DNA of 64,000 nucleotides from positions 55,362-119,361 of the forward strand of contig NZ_BMXE01000010.1 in the NCBI RefSeq assembly GCF_014651595.1, in the 5' to 3' direction. The position numbers were made by a program, and so were the translations under genes. This document shows positions 23,888-30,488 of the stretch, one piece after another (within the stretch, counting starts at the first letter, position 1; every line of letters begins with the position of its first letter). The notes beneath the pieces were generated by a model that saw only the letters and a program-made list of their open reading frames with translations, was not told the origin of the DNA and searched no databases. The stretch comes from Pseudovibrio japonicus. Lineage in GTDB: Bacteria; Pseudomonadota; Alphaproteobacteria; Rhizobiales; Stappiaceae.

Positions 23888-24328
23888 CTATGCCGCCTTC
23901 CGTGCTTTGCGGCGAAATTCAGCTTGTTGGGCGTTCTTAAGTCGGCGTGCCCAGTCTTTCCAAAGTGCTTCCAAATCGTCGCCTATACGGTAGGACTGCC
24001 CCGTTTCGTGAATATAGATCACAGCATCGCCAGCGAAGATTCCATTTATCAGTTCACTTGCAAGGTTCTCGGTCCATCCAAGACACAACGGATCTGCGAA
24101 AAACACGTGAACCTGTGGGCTCTGATAAGCTTCAAAGTAAGCAATTAATCGCTGTCTTCTCTTGAGCAGGGACGCCCAATTTGTAGAGCGTTTGTTGGAA
24201 ACGTCATCAACAAGAACGCTTGGGAAGCTCTTCCCATCAACTGTCAAATCTGGGATGCCCCAAGCTCTTGCAGCCTCAATCTGGTCTTCCAAACTTGGAA
24301 GGTATTTATAGCCGGTTATTAGCGCCAT
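23888..24328 (-). CDS. Hypothetical protein, faintly resolvase-like N-terminus
   Basis: About 146 residues. The start MALITGYKYLPSLEDQIEAA recalls the beginning of serine-recombinase catalytic domains, but the catalytic Ser and the Arg-rich motifs are not evident, so this may be coincidence or a repurposed fold. The middle (PQVHVFFADPLCLGW) and basic end (EFRRKARKAA) suggest nucleic-acid contact. The stop lies in junction element 23875-23888. ATG 24328 is the first Met after a poor junction-like AGTCCAGAATGAAG; an in-frame TTG at 24361 exists. Confidence 0.55.
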   Translation of the reverse strand: MALITGYKYLPSLEDQIEAARAWGIPDLTVDGKSFPSVLVDDVSNKRSTNWASLLKRRQRLIAYFEAYQSPQVHVFFADPLCLGWTENLASELINGIFAGDAVIYIHETGQSYRIGDDLEALWKDWARRLKNAQQAEFRRKARKAA

Positions 24329-24391
24329 TTTGGCTACTTCATTCTGGACTTTTACTACCAACTTCCCCGCCTCACGCTTTTACTACATCTG

Positions 24392-24550
24392 CTACTTTTG
24401 CGATTGTTTTTCGCGTCGAATGCGCGCGTCACAGCGGTCTTTCAATTCTTTGATAATTGAATTGTAGACGTCAGCCGTAGCTTTCTTGGCGACCTCAGCC
24501 CTTTCGAGCTTCTGGCGCTCTTTATCTGTCAGGTAATCTCTCCAGCTCAT
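24392..24550 (-). CDS. Small basic helical protein, 52 aa, first gene of minus arm
   Basis: ATG 24550 reads MSWRDYLTDKERQKLERAEV and ends with RREKQSQK before TAG 24392. Strongly helical, rich in Lys, Arg and Glu, with no Gly or Pro in the core; a coiled coil or a small DNA-associated protein is likely. It is the gene nearest the operator region (24559-24658), the position of a regulator or of the first early gene. Too short for many gene callers. No family recognised. Confidence 0.55.
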   Translation of the reverse strand: MSWRDYLTDKERQKLERAEVAKKATADVYNSIIKELKDRCDARIRREKQSQK

Positions 24551-24558
24551 ATCTATGT

Positions 24559-24658
24559 GTACGCGATATTATTGCGTACTTCAATTCGTTTTTTAGTACG
24601 CAATATATTGACGTACTAAGGTAGTGATAATATAGTTATCTCAACATCATATTGAGAT
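24559..24658. promoter_or_regulatory. Central divergent control region with three dyads
   Basis: Between the outward-facing genes at 24550 and 24674 lie GTACGC-N9-GCGTAC (24559-24579), AGTACG-N11-CGTACT (24595-24617) and ATCTCAA-N7-TTGAGAT (24638-24658). The first two share TACGC(A/G)ATAT and look like two operators for one dimeric repressor; the third is a different dyad. This is where the two arms of small genes diverge. The 14-nt word TCTGCTACTTTTGC just beyond (24388-24401) is shared with 5358-5371. Confidence 0.7.
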
Positions 24659-24673
24659 GCGATAAATTTCACA

Positions 24674-25051
24674 ATGAATGTGAGAGGGTTGGTTTTTAAA
24701 ACTCTGACATTGCCGCTGAGGTTTGACATGCTTGAAAGATTAGAACCGAAAAAATCTATTTTCGCTGACACATGGGAACTGCGCGTTGAGGGAGATCCAG
24801 ATGGTGCAGTTGCTACAATGCTTGATGAGGCGGAAGCCCGCGAGATTGCTAAGCGTTGCAACGATTATCCTGAGTTAAATTCTCTTCGAGAAGTAGCGAG
24901 TGCTGCAAGTGATTTTGAGCTAGCCCACCGTGATGCTGAGTTCGCTGCAGCGTCAGGTGGACTGGATCATTTTGCGCAAGAGCTGAGAACGTCACTGGGC
25001 AAGTACTTTGAGTTTTTTGGCGAAGAAGATTGCCGAAACATACCAGTCTGA
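24674..25051 (+). CDS. Hypothetical protein, first gene of plus arm
   Basis: 125 residues, acidic. N-terminal beta part (LVFKTLTLPLRFDMLERLEP), then a helical C-terminus (EAREIAKRCNDYPELNSLRE, later LAHRDAEFAAASGG). An internal Met at 24728 is another possible start, as no clear Shine-Dalgarno precedes 24674. It lies next to the control region, so it may be an early phage-type protein. The stop is followed by AGTCTGAGAAACGCC, a degenerate plus-arm junction. Confidence 0.6.
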   Translation: MNVRGLVFKTLTLPLRFDMLERLEPKKSIFADTWELRVEGDPDGAVATMLDEAEAREIAKRCNDYPELNSLREVASAASDFELAHRDAEFAAASGGLDHFAQELRTSLGKYFEFFGEEDCRNIPV

Positions 25052-25075
25052 GAAACGCCGCTAAGAGGAAATGAA

Positions 25076-25369
25076 ATGGAAGGCGTAAAACCAGTAGCAA
25101 AGCCGCCTCTGCCCTCTGTGATTAAGAAGCCGCTTAGCCCGCTTCAGCAAGCAGAGCTTAGGAAGTTGAATGCGGAAGCAGAGATGGCCGAAATTCTTCT
25201 GGCTCGCATGAAGGGAGAGTGCATCCCTTTTAGCCGACTTGAGGAGTGCCTCGAAAGCATTGATATGGGTGTCGGATTTATGCCGAAAGATACTCCTCAT
25301 CAATACGCCAAAGGCGCTGAGGATGCCTTGAAAGAGGTGCGAAAGGCGATCGCAAAATTTAAGTCCTGA
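25076..25369 (+). CDS. Hypothetical helical protein, plus arm
   Basis: 97 residues, Pro-rich start (KPVAKPPLPSVIKKPLSP), then long amphipathic helices (QQAELRKLNAEAEMAEILLA, EDALKEVRKAIAKFKS). The ending KFKS with TCC TGA matches the arm's common end. The layout resembles terminase-small-subunit-like or phage accessory proteins, but no specific motif supports that. AGAGGAAATGAA precedes ATG 25076. Confidence 0.6.
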   Translation: MEGVKPVAKPPLPSVIKKPLSPLQQAELRKLNAEAEMAEILLARMKGECIPFSRLEECLESIDMGVGFMPKDTPHQYAKGAEDALKEVRKAIAKFKS

Positions 25370-25393
25370 AACTCCGATTTTGAGAAAGTGATT

Positions 25394-25639
25394 ATGAGCA
25401 ATTCAATTGAACGAGTTGGCAAGATTGCAGATCGCTTTAAGTGGTGCATGCACGTTGTTGGTCCTGATGATGTGATCCCCGCTGAAAGCTATGCAGCTGC
25501 CCTTAAAATGGCTGATGAGCATAACGCCCATTACATAGCTTCAATGGAGCGTACAGACGTTTGTACGGTTGCTGTGCCAGCTATTTGGCCGTGGTCTGAG
25601 GAGGACCACGCAGAGCAGCTTTCAAAGCAATCCAACTAG
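25394..25639 (+). CDS. Hypothetical 81-aa protein, plus arm
   Basis: 81 residues (MSNSIERVGKIADRFKWCMH at the start), with VVGPDDVIPAESYAAALKMA in the middle and a C-terminal KQSN-stop that lies in the plus-arm junction (AATCCAACTAGG at 25629-25640). The pattern with a conserved Trp and Asp-Asp recalls small phage proteins encoded beside methylases. AGAAAGTGATT precedes ATG 25394; an in-frame GTG at 25388 is possible. Confidence 0.6.
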   Translation: MSNSIERVGKIADRFKWCMHVVGPDDVIPAESYAAALKMADEHNAHYIASMERTDVCTVAVPAIWPWSEEDHAEQLSKQSN

Positions 25640-25796
25640 GGCCAATTTTTAAGAGCTCTGGCGCTGCACTTGGGAAACCATAGAAGCCAGATCCGACGCC
25701 GAGGACAGCTAGGCGCGGAGGTGCCCGTAAGAACCGGGGGGCGGTGACTGAAGACAAACCCGCCATTTATGATCCAACAAAGGCCGGTAGGTGAGA

Positions 25797-26192
25797 ATGA
25801 CAGATACGCAGCTTAGTACAGAGGGTTTGATTGCTGCTGTTTGTGCGGTGAATGAGTGGCAAACGTATGGTGTGCACCGTCAAGTAGCTGAAAGGATTGT
25901 TGCAGGAAAGCCATTAAAGGACAGTCATCAGCAGCGATTGGAAGCTGCAATCTCTGCTTATCTGACGCATGAGCAAGCGAGTGCAATTTTCAATGACGAT
26001 AAGCTGGACGCCTTGATACGGCGGGCTGTCGGTTTATTGCAGCGCCAGCGAGATCTGCTGCACGAGCATTGGAAACCCATCATGCAGAATGAGGCTGACA
26101 AGCAGGAGGAGTGTGTGGATCTGACGAATAATTCGATTGGATTGCTACTGGATGCTTTCGATCTTCTGAAGCCCCAAAAGCAACAGTCCTGA
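25797..26192 (+). CDS. Hypothetical 131-aa protein, plus arm
   Basis: 131 residues, all-helical, with LIAAVCAVNEWQTYGVHRQV and an acidic C-terminal third (NEADKQEECVDLTNN). Ends KQQS-stop in a junction. ATG 25797 follows GGCCGGTAGGTGAGA, leader type 1. Between the previous stop (25639) and this gene is a 157-bp stretch with one possible 16-aa ORF from GTG 25743 (MTEDKPAIYDPTKAGR) and nothing else. No family recognised. Confidence 0.6.
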   Translation: MTDTQLSTEGLIAAVCAVNEWQTYGVHRQVAERIVAGKPLKDSHQQRLEAAISAYLTHEQASAIFNDDKLDALIRRAVGLLQRQRDLLHEHWKPIMQNEADKQEECVDLTNNSIGLLLDAFDLLKPQKQQS

Positions 26193-26209
26193 AATGGCCG
26201 GTGAGTGAA

Positions 26210-26896
26210 ATGCCTAAAGTGCTTGATTTGTTCAGTGGGATTGGAGGCATGACGCTTGGCTTACAAGAGGCGGGCTATGAAACGGTTGCCTTTTGTGAAA
26301 TTGAGCCATCAGCGCGTTTCTTGCTCCAACATCATTGGCCCAATGTAAAGATTTACGATGACGTTACCGAAGCTGAATTTTCAGAACCCGTGGACTTGGT
26401 TGCGGCAGGTTTCCCCTGTCAAGATATCTCACAGGCAGGGAAACGCGCCGGAATTACCGGAGAGCGTTCAGGACTCTTTTGGGCAGTCCTACGAGCCGTT
26501 TGCATGGTGGGACGGCCAAAGTTGCTCCTGGAGAACGTGGCAGCGTTGCTTGGTCGAGGGATGGGAGATGTTTGTGGGGCCTTGGCCGAGATCGGGTATG
26601 ACGCGGAATGGAATTGCATTCCGGCGAGCGCCATTGGTGCCCCGCACAACCGGGACCGCAACTGGATTGTTGCCGACCCCATCGGGGGTGAGCAATCACG
26701 GCAAGAACCACGTAGCTGGACGGTTGGACGAGTGGGGGGGCAGCAGCAACCCTTTCCGTGGGACCAAGGATGGCGGGAAGCACTTACCTCGTTTCGAGGA
26801 ATGGATGATGGGGTTCCCAGATCGGTGGACAGAACCGATGGCCTGCGAAACGCAGTCGTCCCGCCGCTCGTCGCGCAAATCGCAAAGCAAATCTAA
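26210..26896 (+). CDS. C5 cytosine DNA methyltransferase, compact
   Basis: About 228 residues. Motif I DLFSGIGGMTLGLQEAGY, motif IV AAGFPCQDISQAG (catalytic Cys), motif VI LLENVAALL, motif VIII APHNRDRNWIVA and motif X NAVVPPLVAQIAKQI are all present, so the enzyme may be active, methylating cytosine C5 in DNA. The target-recognition region between VIII and X is only about 60 residues, much shorter than in Dcm or HhaI. No restriction partner is visible, so it is an orphan, phage-type methylase likely used against host restriction. ATG 26210 follows leader type 1 (GGCCGGTGAGTGAA). From 26358 on, a second frame also looks like protein. Confidence 0.9.
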   Translation: MPKVLDLFSGIGGMTLGLQEAGYETVAFCEIEPSARFLLQHHWPNVKIYDDVTEAEFSEPVDLVAAGFPCQDISQAGKRAGITGERSGLFWAVLRAVCMVGRPKLLLENVAALLGRGMGDVCGALAEIGYDAEWNCIPASAIGAPHNRDRNWIVADPIGGEQSRQEPRSWTVGRVGGQQQPFPWDQGWREALTSFRGMDDGVPRSVDRTDGLRNAVVPPLVAQIAKQI

Positions 26897-26900
26897 GTAG
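26358..26900 (+). CDS. Overlapping reading frame with phage methylase-associated signature
   Basis: A 180-codon open frame, +1 relative to the methyltransferase and nested in it. Its translation is unusually protein-like: SYEPFAWWDGQSCSWRTWQR, EGWEMFVGPWPRSGMTRNG, VPRTTG, LLPTPSG and LPRFEEWMMGFPDRWTEP. These motifs (WPRSGMxRNG, LPTP, EWMMGFPxxWT) recur, to my knowledge, in phage and prophage proteins annotated as cytosine-methylase-related. The same DNA thus seems to encode two constrained proteins. The ATG at 26358 has no clear Shine-Dalgarno, so a different start or a frameshift from the methylase is possible. The frame ends four bases after the methylase stop. Confidence 0.5.
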   Translation: MTLPKLNFQNPWTWLRQVSPVKISHRQGNAPELPESVQDSFGQSYEPFAWWDGQSCSWRTWQRCLVEGWEMFVGPWPRSGMTRNGIAFRRAPLVPRTTGTATGLLPTPSGVSNHGKNHVAGRLDEWGGSSNPFRGTKDGGKHLPRFEEWMMGFPDRWTEPMACETQSSRRSSRKSQSKSK

Positions 26901-26932
26901 TCCAACAAACTCCGATTTGTAGGAGGTGAGTG

Positions 26933-27121
26933 ATGACAGCGATGCGAAACGACATTTGGCGCGATCTAATGGAGAAGCGCGAGGAGCTGATCAAGTCTAT
27001 AGAGGCGGCACATGCGTCACCACTACGCGACTTCACAGAGGGCGACCGCCGTGAGTGGCAGGATATTGAGCACGCTCTGGACTACTCGCCTCAGCGGTGG
27101 GCAGACCAGCAATCCAACTAA
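26933..27121 (+). CDS. Small acidic helical protein, plus arm
   Basis: 62 residues (MTAMRNDIWRDLMEKREELI at the start), helical, with DRREWQDIEHALD and the ending ADQQSN-stop in the junction at 27112. ATG 26933 follows TTTGTAGGAGGTGAGTG, leader type 2, an excellent Shine-Dalgarno. No family recognised. Confidence 0.6.
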   Translation: MTAMRNDIWRDLMEKREELIKSIEAAHASPLRDFTEGDRREWQDIEHALDYSPQRWADQQSN

Positions 27122-27137
27122 GGCCGGAGGGTAGATT

Positions 27138-27518
27138 ATGGGGAGAATGAAGACGTACGGGGTCACTGTTTCGGGTTTTCCGGAAGCTGTATATTCAGCG
27201 CTAACCCCAGCTAAAGCGCGGGTGCAGGCTTGGTACGAGTACACCTCAGCGTTTGAGTGCACCTTCAAAGAGTTTTTGAAGATTTCGACCCTCCGGCGTT
27301 GTGATGTTCCCGAGAAGGATGGTTACGGATATGTGCGCCGCTCTTACGGTGTTGACCCGAAAATTGGTGGGCGAGTCCGCCTCATAAATGAGGGGTCTAG
27401 TTCAGGCTGTGAGGGTGAGGTCGCTTACCCCGGTTCCTCAACCGCTCATGTGCGCGTCTTACTTGATGGGCGTGACAGTTCGGTGTGGGTCCATCCCAAC
27501 AACATACGGTCCATTTAA
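27138..27518 (+). CDS. Hypothetical 126-aa protein, plus arm
   Basis: 126 residues. The N-terminal half has TYGVTVSGFPEAVYSALTPA and ARVQAWYEYTSAFECTFKEF, as in phage hypothetical proteins; the C-terminal half (about 70-126) is a small beta-barrel-like segment, KIGGRVRLINEGSSSGCEGE then AHVRVLLDGRDSSVWVHPNN, like KOW or SH3 folds that bind nucleic acid. Ends IRSI-stop within a junction. ATG 27138 follows leader type 1. Confidence 0.65.
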   Translation: MGRMKTYGVTVSGFPEAVYSALTPAKARVQAWYEYTSAFECTFKEFLKISTLRRCDVPEKDGYGYVRRSYGVDPKIGGRVRLINEGSSSGCEGEVAYPGSSTAHVRVLLDGRDSSVWVHPNNIRSI

Positions 27519-27539
27519 TTCCAATTTGTAGGAGGTGAG

Positions 27540-27773
27540 ATGGAACAGGGCTTCACAGTGCATCACCGCAATACGCACCACTGGGACATTACAGGCAAAG
27601 ATGGCCGAGTTTTTCGTCTTCGTGGAGAGCCGGGTGGCTACAAGGTTTTTGACGAGCGTGAGCAGATGTTTCGCCAAGAGGGTTCCGTGACGGATTTTCC
27701 GTCGCTGCAAATGGCAATGGGCTTTGTCTGCGCAGAGCTAATGAGTGAACCGAATTTACAGCAGTCCAACTAG
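27540..27773 (+). CDS. Hypothetical 77-aa protein, plus arm
   Basis: 77 residues (MEQGFTVHHRNTHHWDITGK at the start), beta-hairpin-like N-terminal part (GRVFRLRGEPGGYKVFDERE) then a helix (LQMAMGFVCAELMSE), ending QQSN-stop in the junction at 27764. The pattern resembles phage single-domain proteins of unknown role. ATG 27540 follows AGGAGGTGAG, leader type 2. After it, 27774-28010 holds no convincing gene; a 20-residue frame from 27951 (MVELGEHLSQLPSNSGDENL) overlaps the next start and may be a coupling leader. Confidence 0.6.
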   Translation: MEQGFTVHHRNTHHWDITGKDGRVFRLRGEPGGYKVFDEREQMFRQEGSVTDFPSLQMAMGFVCAELMSEPNLQQSN

Positions 27774-28010
27774 GCCGCAATTTGAATGAAGTGTTGACGT
27801 GGACACATTATTACAGAAACGGGGAATTTTCTTACCCTGCAAGTCTGATCTGCTAGCGTATTCTGCATCAATGAAGGGTGGAAAATTGATCTTGAGCGTC
27901 GCATAGCTGGTTCCCAGAAATCCGGAGGCCGACGATGAAGGTGAATCCGTGATGGTCGAGCTTGGCGAGCATCTTTCACAGTTGCCTAGCAACTCCGGTG
28001 ATGAGAATTT

Positions 28011-28241
28011 ATGAAAATAAGTACATGTCCATTTTGCCAAATCGACGACACTCAAAAGGTTGTCGTTAATAAGGAGGGGCGCATTTGGGTTTCCCACGTT
28101 GAGTGCCCTGCCTGCGGTGCCCAAGGTCCAGTGCACTATGATGCTCAGAGTGTTGATAGCGCGAAAGACGAGGCCATTTTTCTTTGGAATGATCGTCCTT
28201 CCGAGAAACTCCAATATCCCCGCTCCCCTCCAAATTGGTAG
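28011..28241 (+). CDS. Lar-type restriction alleviation protein
   Basis: 76 residues. The zinc-ribbon-like pattern CPFCQIDDT, then VECPACGAQGPV and the ending DEAIFLWNDRP (AxxxWNxR) is that of the Lar family, which in Rac prophage modulates type I restriction by boosting modification. The two CxxC pairs are intact. A mobile element would use it, like the neighbouring methyltransferase, to protect itself on entering a new host. The ATG overlaps a possible small upstream frame. Confidence 0.85.
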   Translation: MKISTCPFCQIDDTQKVVVNKEGRIWVSHVECPACGAQGPVHYDAQSVDSAKDEAIFLWNDRPSEKLQYPRSPPNW

Positions 28242-28281
28242 AGGCGAAAAAAACTCCTGAAACTATTATCTTTTACTGGTG

Positions 28282-28318
28282 TGACGACTCCCTCGTCCTT
28301 CAGGGCGAGGAGACGTCA
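28282..28318 (+). terminator. Hairpin after Lar gene
   Basis: TGACGACTCCCTCG, loop, then CGAGGAGACGTCA: imperfect 13-pair stem 40 bp after the Lar stop and 35 bp before the next start. No U-tract follows, so it could be a processing site or the leader of the next gene instead. Confidence 0.45.
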
Positions 28319-28352
28319 CTGACAAGTGCTGCAACACATTGGAGGACACATT

Positions 28353-28808
28353 ATGGACAAGGTATTAAAGGGAACTGATGCTGAGAAAATCAGGCAACTG
28401 AAGGATGCTGCAGAAAATTGGGAAAAGGCTGGGGATACGCGTGCAGAAAATGCCAAAGCGGAAAAAAACGACGCTGCCGCTAAGCGCGGAACAAACAAGA
28501 ATGGCGAGGCGGGTGATGCTGAAGACCGTTCCGCCGATGAGGAAAATAAGGCCTCTGATAACTATTCCAAGGCAGCAAAAAACTGGGATAAAATAGCTAA
28601 GTCTTCAGGTAACCAAGCAGAAATAGAAAGCGCTGAAAAAAAGGCTAAAGCCGCTCGCCAAAAAGCCAAAGAAGCGAAGGAGCGGGCAGCGCAAGCTCAT
28701 GAACGCGCCGGTACCGATCATGGAAACAACAACGACGGTCAGAAAAAGGCTGCATCCTTGGAGAAGGCCGCAGTGGAGCGCGAGGAACTAGCCGAGGGAA
28801 ATTTTTAA
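28353..28808 (+). CDS. Highly charged Lys/Ala/Glu-rich protein
   Basis: 151 residues of low complexity dominated by Ala, Lys, Glu, Asp and Asn, e.g. KAEKNDAAAKRGTNKNGEAG and AEKKAKAARQKAKEAKERAA, with almost no hydrophobic residues. Probably an extended or coiled-coil protein, perhaps nucleic-acid-associated, a stress protein or an anti-restriction decoy. GGAGGACACATT precedes ATG 28353. Last recognisable gene of the plus arm. No family assigned. Confidence 0.6.
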   Translation: MDKVLKGTDAEKIRQLKDAAENWEKAGDTRAENAKAEKNDAAAKRGTNKNGEAGDAEDRSADEENKASDNYSKAAKNWDKIAKSSGNQAEIESAEKKAKAARQKAKEAKERAAQAHERAGTDHGNNNDGQKKAASLEKAAVEREELAEGNF

Positions 28809-29396
28809 GTATGCAGCCTCCCATCAACCAACTGTTTTTCACTCTGCCACAAGGCAGTCCTAAACAGTCCGATTAGTTAGAGGTGGGAAGGAGAGAGGTG
28901 CGTGGTTGAAAAGAGTTGGTTTCGGTCAGTGTCTCCCTCTTAGGGTAAGCTTTCATCGTAAGCCTCTTCGGCAGCAAATACCGCCTCTTGCTTACTACCT
29001 CTATACCCACTTGCAATTTTCACTGGTCCTCTGGTTACGATAAATGACTAAAGGCTCACATCGCTCTGAGATAGCTTTCTTACGAAATCGCCGATGCGGA
29101 GATGCTTCTGGAAACTACTGAACCGTTTAACGAGGCGGGCAAGTGGATTAGCTCATCAACCCGACAGCAGTACGACCGGGACCAAATGTGTCAAGTTTAA
29201 CGTTCAAAAAATAAACTAGCATTGAACAGTGCTGATACACTATAGCCGAAGTGTCGTGGATCTTGAACAGCAACATATAGAGAAGCTTTGGAAGAACGCT
29301 ACTTACAGCTTCACAAACACCTGCAAAATCCCATTCTTAACTGAGTGCTGTTTTTCGTTTAGATATTATCAATATACCGTGTAGCGAAAGTCTCAT
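28809..29396. other. Intergenic, with one degenerate junction element
   Basis: Contains a degenerate plus-arm junction (28864-28890, AGTCCGATTAGTTAGAGGTGG with AAGGAG after it) but no clear gene behind it; a TTG-started 46-codon frame follows at 28903. On the minus strand a start-less frame near 29040-28940 reads GPVKIASGYRGSKQEAVFAA and may be a relic. Nothing else recognised. Confidence 0.4.
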
Positions 29397-30488
29397 CTAC
29401 GACTGAACCGTTGGAAACCTCTGATGTAGCATGGCCCTTAAGGCATCTGATAGCTTTTGAATTAGAAACTGTTTATGTTGAGGTAAGTGTTTTGCATAGA
29501 CTGCCATGTATTCAACGGTTGGGCGTGCTCCACGTTTTAACTTAAAATCTGCCGCCCCAGAACTCATATTGTAAGATAGACCCTCCTTAATTGCTACGTC
29601 ATGCGCAATCCAGCTCAATATGCGATAAAGACCCTTATCTTCTGAGTTTGAAGCGTCGTAACCCGCCATCGGAGCGCAAATTTTGCCATTACTACGGAAG
29701 GTACAAACCCAAGCTTTTAAGTGATTCATGTTATCAAAGACTCCATACATATCAATCACTTCTCTTTGAACCATTTCCTTGAGGAAGAGGGCTGTATACT
29801 GCGGGTTCAAACGGGAATATTTTTCTAGGTACAATTTATTGTATAGCTGTTCAGCGCGCTCAAACTCAACTTCTGAAAACGTTTTGCCGCATCGTTGGGT
29901 AAACCCAGTTTTTCTAATGAGGCGACTGTCTTTTTTGAGATTTCTGGGTGTCGGTGTGTTTTTGCTCAAGGATTGAATGTAGACAATGCGGTTCGGCAAC
30001 ATAACGAAGCCAGCATTTCTTAATGTAGCTAGAGTTTCAGGGTCCTGAATAGCATTTACTGACCGCAGGACGATAGCATGATTTGGGCGCTTACATGAGG
30101 TTTTTTGAATAAACTCTTCCAGACTCCGTTCAGAAAATACTGGCGTGGGACACGTGGAAAGTAGCCAATTATTGACCTGGATTTGACGTTCCAATCCTAA
30201 CATATCCATAGCAACTCTCGCGATGAACATAGTCGGGATCTTCATAACGGATTGTAGCGGTTCTTTTAGGCCATTAAATGGATTTTTTTGAGCAAAGGTA
30301 TAATCAATATATGCGGTTTTGGGGGATACAAAATAGTGATTTTTGTTTGATCGGCTATCGGAGATGGTCACTGGTATTTTAAGCTGATCAATCTCTGTTA
30401 GATCGACTTTAGCAGTTAAGTTCCTTATTAAATTTTGCGTGGGATGAGATTGAAATATTTCTGTAAAATGTTCTGACTTTGATAGCAT
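29397..30488 (-). CDS. GNAT-fold acyltransferase, FemAB/BioF2-like
   Basis: 363 residues. The C-terminal two thirds (about 165-340) follow the pattern of BioF2-like/GNAT proteins: AEQLYNKLYLEKYSRLNPQY, MYGVFDNMNHLKAWVCTFRS, GKICAPMAGYDASN, GLYRILSWIAHDVAIKEGL and MSSGAADFKLKRGARPTVEY. The last motif, a Gly-x-x-x-FK-x-x-x-Gly run, is typical of acyl- or aminoacyl-transferases that modify surface polymers. It is divergent from the glycan operon and separated by a 420-bp AT-rich stretch, so it likely modifies that product. AT-rich codon use matches the operon. Confidence 0.7.
   Translation of the reverse strand: MLSKSEHFTEIFQSHPTQNLIRNLTAKVDLTEIDQLKIPVTISDSRSNKNHYFVSPKTAYIDYTFAQKNPFNGLKEPLQSVMKIPTMFIARVAMDMLGLERQIQVNNWLLSTCPTPVFSERSLEEFIQKTSCKRPNHAIVLRSVNAIQDPETLATLRNAGFVMLPNRIVYIQSLSKNTPTPRNLKKDSRLIRKTGFTQRCGKTFSEVEFERAEQLYNKLYLEKYSRLNPQYTALFLKEMVQREVIDMYGVFDNMNHLKAWVCTFRSNGKICAPMAGYDASNSEDKGLYRILSWIAHDVAIKEGLSYNMSSGAADFKLKRGARPTVEYMAVYAKHLPQHKQFLIQKLSDALRAMLHQRFPTVQS

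Larger units (their letters stand above)
10075..23888 (-). repeat. Recurrent 14-nt gene-junction element (about 19 copies, minus arm)
   Basis: Consensus GTCCAACWAAGGAG on the minus strand. Copies: 10075-10088, 10419-10432, 11211-11224, 11406-11419, 12122-12135, 12509-12522, 12703-12716, 14145-14158, 17309-17322, 17465-17478, 19955-19968, 20215-20228, 20296-20309, 20451-20464, 21696-21709, 22220-22233, 23671-23684, 23875-23888; a degenerate one lies near 10340. In many copies the first half encodes the end of the upstream gene (Ser-Asn-stop) and the AAGGAG is the Shine-Dalgarno of the next, with the start 5-10 nt on. The coordinates span the array; only the listed sites are the repeat. Confidence 0.85.
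25630..28890 (+). repeat. Plus-arm gene-junction elements (two leader types)
   Basis: Gene ends share (A/G)TCCAAC(T/A)A(A)GG at 25630, 25772, 26900, 27112 and 27764. Two leader types follow. Type 1, GGCCGG then GGTGAG-like then ATG: 25782-25799, 26195-26212, 27122-27140. Type 2, TCCRATTTGTAGGAGGTGAG: 26910-26930 and 27518-27538, degenerate at 25372 and 28868. The encoded ends are QQSN, KQSN, KQQS, KFKS and IRSI. Only the listed sites are the repeat; the span covers the array. Confidence 0.7.

Noticed and set aside
10075..23888. The junction element as integron attC sites (GTCCAAC fits the RYYYAAC core)
   Set aside because: No paired GTTRRRY core at attC distance, no long imperfect palindrome between genes, no integron integrase in the window, and the other half of the element is a Shine-Dalgarno.
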